The notes beneath the pieces are model-generated. The model was not told the DNA's origin and ran no database searches. It saw only the letters and a program-made list of their open reading frames with translations. The translations under genes and the position numbers were made by a program. DNA of 19,977 nt, from assembly GCA_018065205.1 (NCBI GenBank), contig JAGHTR010000108.1:1-19977 (forward strand), in the 5' to 3' direction. Below are positions 1 through 9,800 of this stretch, one piece after another (within the stretch, counting starts at the first letter, position 1; each line of letters starts with the position of its first letter). This DNA comes from Candidatus Colicola caccequi. Its GTDB lineage: Bacteria > Bacteroidota > Bacteroidia > Bacteroidales > Paludibacteraceae.

Positions 1-201
1 GATGTAACGAGGGTTATCGGTATTGCCATCAACAATGCCATCTCCATTCTCGTCCCATCCAATAAACACATAGCCCTCCTTGGGAGCAGCTGTTAGTTGA
101 ACTCTATCACCGCAGTTAACCGTCAATTCGGTTGTCCATTGTGCAGAGCACATTCCTGCGAACCCCAAGATAGAGATTACAATAAATACCAGTTTTTTCA
201 T
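1..201 (-). CDS. Secreted protein with InlB-like repeat, N-terminal 67 residues only
   Basis: This gene runs off the left edge, so only its first 67 codons are visible. It starts with a clear signal peptide: two lysines, a hydrophobic stretch of about 15 residues, then a C-S-A-Q cleavage site near residue 20. The mature part goes straight into a stretch with the pattern G-D-x-V-x-L-T-A-x-P...G-Y-x-F-x-G-W, which is the core of InlB-B / divergent 'bacterial repeat' units. A D-x-N-x-D-G run follows the Gly-Trp and could be a calcium-type loop (inference). It begins 16 nt after the stop of the preceding gene, so it is probably co-transcribed with it. Function beyond secretion cannot be stated because the rest is outside the window. 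Confidence 0.8.
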   Translation of the reverse strand, partial: MKKLVFIVISILGFAGMCSAQWTTELTVNCGDRVQLTAAPKEGYVFIGWDENGDGIVDGNTDNPRYI

Positions 202-217
202 ATTGTTATAGATACTC

Positions 218-2104
218 TTATTCTACTTTTTTGATTGTTACTGTTCCGTTGGTGCTGCCGGCACTAACGATGATGGTAGTTGTTTTAAATTCGAACTCAG
301 CCTGATAAGTCGCATCTCCTGTTACTTGCACGGTGCGTTCCGGTGTATCAACGCCGTCTGACCATTTTACGAATGTATGGCATTCGTCCGCCTCGGCAGT
401 CAACACCACAGATTCTCCTCTTTTATAAACACCTCCGCCATCAACATGCCCTCCCCCTTGGGCAATACCATCAATGGCGCACATAGGTGGTTTTGCTGTT
501 GTAAACCATACTTTTAATGCTTTCTTATTTGCATTAAAGTACCAATAATAGAAACCATCCACGGGAGCTTTTACTTTTTCCCATGAGTCTACAATCTCCG
601 CCAAATATGTATAAGTTAGATTAGACGACAGCATCTCATAGTATGACCCATCTATACAAGCTTTCTTGCCGTTAGACGTGGTAAAAGTTGACATGTCTTC
701 TGCCTTTTCCTTTTTAGATATACCCAACAGAAAAGATTTGCCTGTTTTTGCACTGCGAGTAACCGTAATATCATATCCTTTCCAATCCGCATAACGCATA
801 CGGTATATTTTGTCACTTAATTGTGTACTTGTTGCAAATTCAATGGTATCATTGGGTCGCAACTGATAGGAAAGATTTGTCCAATCGCTTGCATCCCAAT
901 AAGATACTGTCAATTTTGTTTCTACAGGTGAGATAAATCGTGTATAAATGTAGTTTTCGTTGGAACTTTGTTTGTTCTTAAAGGCCGTCATTTCCACATC
1001 AGACAACTCAATATATTGTTCTTTATTGCGTTCATCAAAGTCCAAAATATATTTAGCAAAATATGTATTTGCATCTGCTGTATCAATTTGAGGAGTCAAA
1101 CCGAAGTATGCTTTCACTCTATTAGGGGTATTAAGATGGAACCGCATCGCCCCCCACTCTTTAGAGAAATAGTAAACTGTATCTTCGTTGGCACGAACTT
1201 TAACTGTTTTTTCTTCTTTAAGTTTGATTCCTGCAATACTTTTCTCAGGTATTGATTTTATCATAAACTGCCCATCACTCGTTGATGTTATTTTTGCATA
1301 AAAAACGCCACCATCATATTTCTTACTTAGAGCCTCAATATCTGATACGGTCAATTTAATTGAATCATTAGCGGCCACCTCATAGTGAGTTTTATAATTC
1401 GGGTCAGTTTTACTTGGTTCAAAATTACAATCCTCTTTGGCCAACCATAATATTGCCGGAGCTGTTTGACCGGTCCATACAAATTGTAGACTATCATCTG
1501 CCCACTGATTAAATGGGAAAATAAACGTAGTATCATTATTATTAGCTTCAATATCCAATGTATCAGGCGACTGAACATATATATGCTTTGTCAAGCAATC
1601 ATGAGCTTGGACATCCGGTTCGGCAGAAGAATTACCACTACTAGGAGCCTCAACGCGAACATAAGCTCTTACTTCACGAGTAATTCCCCCCATGGCCATA
1701 ATTTCACGATATCGAGCTTTAACCGACAATCTCCACGCATCTTTACCATCTACTATCACATGATTTACCGTCATTTCTGCCGGCAGTACCAAGGTTGTAG
1801 ATGATCCATGTACCACTTTGTCAATATCTTCATCATACACGCCATTGCACGTGAAATCGACAAAAGCTTGTAATGGTTTATTCGCATCAAATACAGTTGG
1901 TATAAAAGTTACTTCTACCGGCAAATCATACGTCGTAGCAGTAAACCAATAGGTACCGGCTCTGGGAATTTGCAAATCATTAAATCCCATTTGCATATCA
2001 ATAGCATTCTCACATGAAGAGCCAGAATTATCACCCATACACCAACATAGATGGCTAACTGATAGTAATAATGCTAATACAATATATTTACATTCCTTGT
2101 GCAT
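218..2104 (-). CDS. Secreted protein of unknown function with C-terminal InlB-like repeat (628 aa)
   Basis: I place the start at 2104, where M-H-K-E-C-K leads into a good signal peptide ending near W-C-M; the 26 residues upstream in the same frame look like read-through of the neighbouring gene. The start lies inside the 3' end of the preceding gene, a 17-bp overlap that suggests translational coupling. The first 450 residues appear to be repeated beta-sandwich units: a G-T-Y-W-F segment near 50, and two segments near 175-300 and 310-440 that each have a D-T-[VT]-[FY]-x-F start followed by Phe/Trp-rich strands. They loosely resemble prepeptidase-like beta-sandwich domains, which is weak inference. 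Residues about 555-615 form a divergent InlB-B unit (G-E-S-V-V-L-T-A...F-V-K-W-S-D-G). The protein ends abruptly in T-I-K-K-V-E and lacks the N-A-Q-G C-terminal motif of its neighbours. No enzymatic motif was seen. Confidence 0.85.
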   Translation of the reverse strand: MHKECKYIVLALLLSVSHLCWCMGDNSGSSCENAIDMQMGFNDLQIPRAGTYWFTATTYDLPVEVTFIPTVFDANKPLQAFVDFTCNGVYDEDIDKVVHGSSTTLVLPAEMTVNHVIVDGKDAWRLSVKARYREIMAMGGITREVRAYVRVEAPSSGNSSAEPDVQAHDCLTKHIYVQSPDTLDIEANNNDTTFIFPFNQWADDSLQFVWTGQTAPAILWLAKEDCNFEPSKTDPNYKTHYEVAANDSIKLTVSDIEALSKKYDGGVFYAKITSTSDGQFMIKSIPEKSIAGIKLKEEKTVKVRANEDTVYYFSKEWGAMRFHLNTPNRVKAYFGLTPQIDTADANTYFAKYILDFDERNKEQYIELSDVEMTAFKNKQSSNENYIYTRFISPVETKLTVSYWDASDWTNLSYQLRPNDTIEFATSTQLSDKIYRMRYADWKGYDITVTRSAKTGKSFLLGISKKEKAEDMSTFTTSNGKKACIDGSYYEMLSSNLTYTYLAEIVDSWEKVKAPVDGFYYWYFNANKKALKVWFTTAKPPMCAIDGIAQGGGHVDGGGVYKRGESVVLTAEADECHTFVKWSDGVDTPERTVQVTGDATYQAEFEFKTTTIIVSAGSTNGTVTIKKVE

Positions 2105-3662
2105 TATATATATGTTTTTTATGACGGATATATAAATGTCCGTTATGGATGAATTTACGATGAATAGACGGATTTTGGTCAATCACAGACAATGGTGTTT
2201 GGGCTGTATTGATCCATTTACCATCTTTGTATTCAAAGGTTGATTCTTGTTCAGCATCAGCAGTAGTGGTATAAGAGCCATCTGCGTTTTTGAGTAGTGC
2301 TGAAGTTACTTGAATAGCCTCCGGTGTCGTCTTTTTGCCTGATACCTGATAGGTAACGCTATCCGGGGCTACTTGGTGGAAGATTACTATTCCGGCATCG
2401 GTAGAGCATATATTTGCGCCACCTTCGGTAGTATAGAAAGTGCTATAGGTCTCAATCGTACCATTATTGACAATCTTAGCATCCTCGATGGTTGGGATAG
2501 CAGGAGCAGCATCTAAAGTAGGCGAATAATCCGGCACTACTCGATCTGCAGAGAATGCATAGTCCTTTCCCTTCCATGCTTGCTCGTAATCATATACATA
2601 AAAACTATGAGTCCTATTATCATCTGCACCCAGCGAAACTAACGCATCTTTAGCGATATAGATCTCAGATCCAGGTTGGAGAGACATTGAAAACGGCATT
2701 GCGAGTTCACCGCTATCTACTCGGAATGAGAAATTACTACTTAAACCCATCACATAATCACGTGAAGAATATTCCTTAACAGTAATAGAACCAATATAAA
2801 GGTCACCATTGATAGCGAATAACATACAATCTTTTTCTGGATCATATGTACGAACCATTTGACCATATTCAAAATCCAACAAGCCGTCCGAGCCAACAAA
2901 TTCGGCTATTTCTTGATGAACCATACCATCAGCAATCAATCCCATTCGCAGTTTTTCCACGGCGAACTCGGCATAAACCACTTTGGCCTCAATATTTTGG
3001 ACGAAATATGCATTAAATGGAAATATCAAATAAGGTTCTTCAACAATATCTTCTGATATACCACCCCGCCAAGTTTTTAATTGCATCATTTCATATACCC
3101 ACGCATCAAAATCAACAAACACCAATCCTTCACCATAAATGAACCCCCATGCATAGAGTCGTCCTCCCTCTTCCACATAAATCTGACTTCCTTTCTCTAA
3201 TTTAATATATCCGCATGGTCCCTGAGGAGCACCAGTTGCATATTGTCCTCTGCTAGGATAAATATACTGCTTAGCACTAACTGACACTGCTCCGCCTTCC
3301 GCAATAGTAATTGATGCATTCTCGCTTAATGTTAACTCACAATAACGAGTAGGCTTAACATACCTGGTTAAATCCGTTTCTGCTTTGGTTGCTGGTTTGT
3401 CCAAATACAATGTATTAGCCTCATCAAAAGGCACTAACAACACTACTCCATCAGGGATAGTCACTTGTTCATCCATCATACCACTGGCAGTCACAACTAT
3501 GGTGTCAGCCTCAGCAGCATTATTAAGTGCTTCGGATAGTGATGTGTAGGCAGTAGTCAATTGCTGTGATTGCAAGCCAAAAGTAGCAGAATCAGCCCAT
3601 CCCACTGCCGGCCATATAGCCAGTAGCGAGATGAGGCATATGATATGATTACGCATAGTCAT
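2088..3662 (-). CDS. Secreted beta-helix-like surface protein, stand-alone module (524 aa)
   Basis: Start chosen at 3662 (M-T-M-R-N-H), with 3656 also possible; either gives a signal peptide ending near G-W-A-D. The in-frame extension to 3704 would overlap the small peptide gene upstream and is unlikely. The mature protein is a paralogue of the 537-residue protein at 10125-11738 along its whole length and of an internal part of the 2031-residue protein. Shared landmarks are Y-T-S-L near the N-terminus, D-E-Q-V-T-I-P, G-Q-Y-A-T-G-[AS]-P-Q-G-P-C-G-Y, L-Y-A-W-G-F-[IV]-Y-G, Y-E-M-M-Q-L, W-R-G-G and V-Y-D-Y-E. The regular 'I-x-[IV]-x-x-G-G/G-A' turns suggest a right-handed beta-helix (inference). 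The C-terminus is a shortened sorting-like motif, L-Y-I...Y-N-A-Q-G-M, encoded in the bases that overlap the next gene. No catalytic residues could be assigned. It lies 13 nt after the 49-residue peptide gene. Confidence 0.88.
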   Translation of the reverse strand: MTMRNHIICLISLLAIWPAVGWADSATFGLQSQQLTTAYTSLSEALNNAAEADTIVVTASGMMDEQVTIPDGVVLLVPFDEANTLYLDKPATKAETDLTRYVKPTRYCELTLSENASITIAEGGAVSVSAKQYIYPSRGQYATGAPQGPCGYIKLEKGSQIYVEEGGRLYAWGFIYGEGLVFVDFDAWVYEMMQLKTWRGGISEDIVEEPYLIFPFNAYFVQNIEAKVVYAEFAVEKLRMGLIADGMVHQEIAEFVGSDGLLDFEYGQMVRTYDPEKDCMLFAINGDLYIGSITVKEYSSRDYVMGLSSNFSFRVDSGELAMPFSMSLQPGSEIYIAKDALVSLGADDNRTHSFYVYDYEQAWKGKDYAFSADRVVPDYSPTLDAAPAIPTIEDAKIVNNGTIETYSTFYTTEGGANICSTDAGIVIFHQVAPDSVTYQVSGKKTTPEAIQVTSALLKNADGSYTTTADAEQESTFEYKDGKWINTAQTPLSVIDQNPSIHRKFIHNGHLYIRHKKHIYNAQGM

Positions 3663-3675
3663 TGTAGGTAACACC

Positions 3676-3825
3676 TTAGATGTACAACTTACCTGGAGTA
3701 CCACGAACAGGTGCAGGATCCAAAGGAGGAATTACACCGGTCCCACTACCACCACTAATATGGTCACACAATGGTTTTGCCAATACTATAGTATCCACTT
3801 GAGGGATAAGATATTGTTTTTTCAT
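3676..3825 (-). CDS. Small peptide, MKKxYxxPQ family with Gly-Gly-Ser (49 aa)
   Basis: A 49-codon reading frame lies between the 2031-residue protein gene (41 nt upstream) and the beta-helix-like gene (13 nt downstream). Its start context has TATAAAG about 10 nt ahead of the ATG. The peptide opens M-K-K-Q-Y-L-I-P-Q-V-D-T-I, has I-S-G-G-S at 23-27, and continues as a Gly/Pro-rich tail with A-P-V-R-G and a K-L-Y-I end. The second small peptide in this window (12867-13007) matches it at both ends and at the Gly-Gly-Ser, although the rest has diverged; this argues the frame is really translated. It has no signal peptide. An Ile four residues before the second Gly recalls double-glycine leader peptides cut by C39 peptidases, giving a possible 23-residue product. 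That is inference, since no such transporter is visible. Its function is unknown. Confidence 0.72.
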   Translation of the reverse strand: MKKQYLIPQVDTIVLAKPLCDHISGGSGTGVIPPLDPAPVRGTPGKLYI

Positions 3826-3865
3826 AATCGTACTTTATATTAATGCGCGTAGATGCGCGTGTGAT

Positions 3866-6800
3866 TTATTTTACTAATTGACCTTGAGCGTTGAATACTT
3901 TGTCTGCACGAAGGATATACAATGTATTGTCCTTAATTACTTTTTGAACATCCTTACCATTGATGCCGGCTTCCCGGAAGTCAGTTACTACCGATGGTTG
4001 CGTTTTACCCACCATACGCAGACTGAATTCGTTATGCGTGCCCTTGCTCAAATCGAGTGTATAAGGCATCGAAGTCAAGTCAGCAATGATGTTATCTTCT
4101 TCAGTCAGATAAACGGCAGTGTTAGCCGGAACAGAAGTTGCAACAACGGTGTAAGCACCAGCCTTAGGAGCGAAAATGCCTAATGGATAGATAGCCACTT
4201 TATTTTCGGCAGCAATGCTATTGACGCATAGTTTAGCATTGTAGCGGTTAATCCACATCTGAGCGACTTTGGTGCTGACACCGGCCTTAGCCAAGTCTTC
4301 ACCAATGATGTAGCGATTCTCTGCATCGTCATTCATAATGATAGACAGATTGTCACATTCTTTATTGCCTTGCATCAAGTTGATTTCGCATTCTTGCTTG
4401 TCAGCCTTCAGCATGCGACGCAACGGAGCAGAAGAAGCAGAAGGTATAACTTCCACCTGAGATTGGGTTGCGGCTTGTACGAATACCGGTTTACCTACGG
4501 GGAATGTAGTCGAACTTAAGGTAACCTTATCGTAACGGTCCTCACCGCCTACGTACATTTGCCCATATGTAACACCTGTACCTAAATTAGCATAGAATAG
4601 TTTGGGGTTAGCTACGCCATTCCAGTTCGCATCCAATTCATCCGCAGCAGGATATTGATTCATCGTTACAGGGGCGGTATAATTGATGCTTGCTGAAGCA
4701 GTCTTGGTGAATGTAACAGTTGATTGCGCTTGAGCGAAGAGAATCATATAGAGGTGACCAGGAGTCAGCACATTGATGCCCTTGTCGGAGATATACTCCC
4801 AAGCGGATCTATCGGCGCCGGCATTAGCACGAATAGCACCATTATACTGCATAATATCGTAATCTACGCCCGGAGTTAAAGTGCGAGTAGCATTACGCAG
4901 CGTGTTGGCATCGCAAACGAATGGAACAGCAAAGGCATACCATTTCATGGCTTGTGCATTGAAATCATATTCGAAGTATGCTTTGCCAGCAGGAACCAAT
5001 TCTATATTCTCTGCACCATTCACTTGACCGGATGCATTGGTATTCGCTTTAATAGTGAAAGAAGCAGCCTCGATTGGAGCTGTTATATTTACAGGCTCAC
5101 CACCAATTTCTGCAACGATATTATTTATCGGAGTAGCCTCAGCTATATAAGTTACGTTACCTCCTATATTGAATGTTATATCTTCACTATTTCCGGTATG
5201 TTTCCATTTAGCATCTTGGCTAAATCCTGGAACTGAAACATCCGTAATATGTAACGTAACCTCTCTTCCGTAGTCATAAGCACCAGCACCCTCTACAACA
5301 CAACCGATAGCATTCACCGTTACGGTGTATTTATTCTTCGTCTCAATAAACTTACCCGTATAGGTAGCGAGATCGGTTACAGCCGTAATAGTAGGATTCC
5401 AAACGGTAGTATAGGTGTATTCTGCTGTTGCCTCTTTGCTATAGTTCGGAGCAGTTGGAATTTCGCCATAAGCAAGGTTTTGAGTTTCGCCAATCTGAGT
5501 TACTCCGTCTTCCTCAAAGAATTTGATTGCATAAGTATTTGGAACCTCGTTGAACACAGCCGTATAAGTAATAGCAGCATCTACCGGTTTCAATTCAGGC
5601 GACCAGCCTGCAAATTCGTACGTATATTCGTCTGTAGCCGGTTTAGTTGGGTCTGCGTTGATATATTCAGGAGTTGTACCAACTGCCACATCCCCCTTTT
5701 GGAGTTCGTCGCCATTATAGTTAACGAAACGGACTTCGTATACAGCAGGAGGATTCTCTTGGAATGTAGCACGATATATTTGGTCTTTTACCACAGTTCC
5801 TATAGCAGGTTCCCAAATCAAAGTATAAGACTTCTCCAAATCTTGTTTAGAAGGGATATTGGAGCAAACAGGCATTTCCCCACGAGTATATTGATGGCGT
5901 TCAATCTCACCTCCATTTTCATTCTGGAAGATAACTGTATATTTGCGTTCTTTTTTCTCAAATTGTGCAGTGTAAACCACATTTTCAGTAACCGGATTTA
6001 ACGCTGGTGTCCATCCAATAAAGTCATAGGTATAATCTATACTTTCCTCTCGAGTCGGATTGGTTCCCAAATAAACAGGTGTTGTACCATAGGTAACATT
6101 GTAAATTGCATCTTCACCATCGGCATTTTTTAAGATGGAGCCATCCCAATTCTGCCATGTAACGGTAAATGTTTGCTCTTCCCAACGTTCTGTATCCGGG
6201 CTGTAATAATAGTATTTATTGTTCTTGGCACAATAATACATATTATCTTTGATTTCAACTTCCCACCATTGGCAGTCCATGTCATTGGACATCAATATGA
6301 ATAGGCGTCCATCTCCGTTGGCATCGCTAAATGTATGGTCAGGATTGGTAACAAATTCTCCTTTAGTATCTTTAGACGTATTGATAGCCACATATCCACT
6401 TGGTTTAGCATAATATACACCATAGTTATCATGTACGAAGCAATCATTATCCTCGTCAATAGTCATCAAACGCCATTTATTTCCGAAATAGCAATAAGAC
6501 ATTCCTGCTTCTGTTCCTGCCGTGTGAGCAAAAGAACCATCCTCATTGTGCAGTAACATCGGAATTGCCGTTTTACTTTCAAATGTGATCTCGGGATTAA
6601 TACCAGTTACTTGCCATATTTCAGAATTAACGTCATTGGCTTCTGTCGTAAAATAAATTGAACCTGCATCCTCATTCGTTGAGAAGATGTTAGCACCGCC
6701 CTCAGTTACAAATACATTACCATCCACGCGGAATGTACCATGAACATTAATTTTTGCATCACCAATGGCTTCCTGGCTATTCACCAAACGAGGGCAATTA

Positions 6801-9800
6801 CCACCCTTCCAACTGGGAGAATATCTCACCACAGATCCGTATTTCCAGCCGTTCTTTGCAAATACATACCGACCCCATTCATTCGCATCAAACAAATACA
6901 AGTTTTTACCATCTTCCATTGTAACAGTAGATTCCTTGTCCACCTCAATTTCTGCACCAGGAAGAAGAAGAGTATTCTCCGTAATGCCCATTGAGCCGGA
7001 TAACAAGTGAATCTTCATGTTACTAGTAATTGGCAATTGGTAGTCCGCAGAATTGAAATCAAATCCCATTGCTGAGATTACCATTGATCCCAAATAAGCC
7101 GAACTGTTGATTTCATATATTTGACGATCGGTCTGATAGTCGTATGTTCTACGCACCCACACATTCTTGTCCGAGGCCTTATCCTCGTCCATCTTAAACA
7201 TTGTATTTTCAGTACTCAAACCAATTACCATTACATCCGTTACGATATGTGTCTCACCATACACCTGCACATCCAATTCTCCCCATGCGTGTGAACCGGG
7301 ACGATAAATAGTTGGAACCTCTATATTGTGGAAATAATATTGGTTGACAATAAATACTTCCTTATCAAGACAATCATCACATCCTAGCACTCCGGCAATC
7401 TCAGCAGAAGCACCGCCTCCTTTCCAGTCCGTAACTTGGAAGAATTCATACGTATCTGCGCCATAATGCACATCCACCATACCTTTACCGGTTACAAATC
7501 CGTATGCACGAAGGATTGCACCATCATTTAAGGTAACCAAACCACCTTCATTTAATTCAATATGACCATAAGGACCACTCACGGCTGTTATTTCCGGTTG
7601 ACTGCAATAGTCTTCCGCACCGACTTCAATGGTACCAAACACATTCAAATTCACGCCATTAGCCAACGTCAAAGTACGATACACGGTGGGGGTGACATAA
7701 TGGGTCGTGCTTACGGGTACTTTTCCTGTAGGCTCTATTTGACCATCATAGTAAGGGATAAGCAATGTAGCATTACTTGGTAAAGTATAGTTGCCAGCTG
7801 GTAACGTATAATCATCCAATGCCACAATTACCAGTTTCTCTTCCTTGTGGTTATTGACATAAGCAAGAGCATCTTCTAATTTATCAAAATAATTATAGCC
7901 TACTTTAAATTTTCCTGAACCTTGCGGCACTCCAGCTGTAATCTGAATCTGCTCAATGGTCGCCGTTTGTGTGAAATTAGAATTGGTATAGGTGATGCGT
8001 ACATAACGAGCGTCAGCAGGAATGTAGGCAGCAACAAGTGTTTTTCCGGATACTATGCGAGTACTGCTGTTGGCAGAATTCCACTCACTCGTATTGATAG
8101 ACGTTTGAATAGAAAAAGAGCCATTCACTTTAGTTTGGTCATATACAAAACGTATTGAATCTGCAATTCCGTCAAAATGGAAAGTAGAAGAACGCTGAGA
8201 TGTTCCCTTTGATGCCGTAAAGGTAAGTTTACGACTACTAGCATCCCACGCAGAGAACGCATTTCCTGAAATCATTTTGTAGTAGAGATATTGATCTGGA
8301 TCCGTAGTAAAATCAACAGGCAAAGTGGTAGCCGGAATGAAAGAAAATACAGGGATATTGACATCATTTGAGCCATCCGAAATTGTAATCATGGCATTCT
8401 TGGGCACTGTAGCATTATTGGTAACTATCAGTGTAGCATGAAGACCATCAACATTCTTCTCCAACAAGCAAGCGAAGTCTTCGTCGGTGCAGGTAACATT
8501 AAGAAGAGAATTATCGGCAGCTTCTATCTCAACAACCTGTTGCATAGCCGGAACTTGCAATTTCATTGGAAGAATCGTCTTATCCACCGAAAAACCTGAC
8601 AATGCTGTAATGTGGAAATTGGTAATGGTATTTGCAGCACCTGCTGAAAAACTAATACGAACATACCTAGAAGAAGATTGTAAACTTACGGTATAATCGC
8701 CACTGATGTTTCCTGCTTGCGTTATGGTACTACTGCAAGACGATGTTGTACCCTCCTTTACCCACCAATTAGTTTCGGTATTGGGTTCTGTCGAAAAACT
8801 GAGTTCGCCAGGAGTACCATCAAACTGCACAACCCACGTATTACTTCCTTCTCCTTTATAATTAATCTGGTTAGCCCCCCCGTAGGTGAGGCCAGAACCT
8901 TTTTCAACTGTAATCCAGTTAAACTCGTCCTCATTCTCAAAATGAAGCGGTAGTAAACGAGCATTACGAGTAAGACCAGACTCACTCCAATAGATGGTTA
9001 TGCTTTGCTGTTGGGCGTCATTCTCTGCCACGCCACGGATAGAAATAGTCTTATTATAAGAGCCATCTACACCAGTTGCGGAAAGGTTAAATGTGTATTC
9101 AATCGTATTTTCAATCTCATCAACTTTTGTTTTATATCCGGCAGGAAGACCTTTTACCACAAAGTCATTAGCATCAGTATAGTTCTCAATATCGAAAACT
9201 AGCACTACCTCTTGCGAAGAAGAAGTCAACACTGTTGGCGAATCCTCAGAAGTTGATACTGTGGTTGAACGGAGTCCTGTGACATGCGATTTGGCAAAAT
9301 TGACAGTAAAATTACCTAAATCAAAGATATTCATTTTTGGCATGGCACAAGCCATCATACATTCCATATCTGTTGAGGCACACCCACCCAAAATGCATTG
9401 TCCCATTAAAGTATAAGGATCATCAGCCTCTATCATTATGCCCAGTGAAGCAACATTAGCATAAATAGGGAAATAATCTCCTGTTAGGGCAGTCGGGGCA
9501 GTATAACCCGAAGGCGCAGTCATTCCAGAACAGATGTAACCTGGGTTTGCTTGAACATAGACACGAACACATGGAGTAGCGAGCAAGTTACCATTATCAT
9601 CGAAACACATACGAGCTTGGGTATAGTACTCACCACACGCAGGCTGATTATAACATTCCCATAGCGAAGACATCTGAGTTTTGGCGCCTTCCGTCATGTA
9701 GCCATACGACACATCAGTTCCTTTATACGAAAAATCCTTTCCCACCATTCCATCTAAAGAAACGACCCCTTGCTCTTCCAAATCCGGATTGGCCTGAGAA

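Noticed and set aside
3663..3704. N-terminal extension of the beta-helix protein starting at 3704
   Set aside because: It overlaps the 49-residue peptide frame, has no signal-peptide character, and a proper signal peptide starts at 3662/3656.
5480..6001. Plus-strand frame of 173 codons inside the 2031-residue protein gene, and similar plus-strand frames across both giants
   Set aside because: They lie opposite well-supported modular protein sequence, have low-complexity composition rich in Cys/Ile/Phe, and show no start signals; they are antisense shadows.
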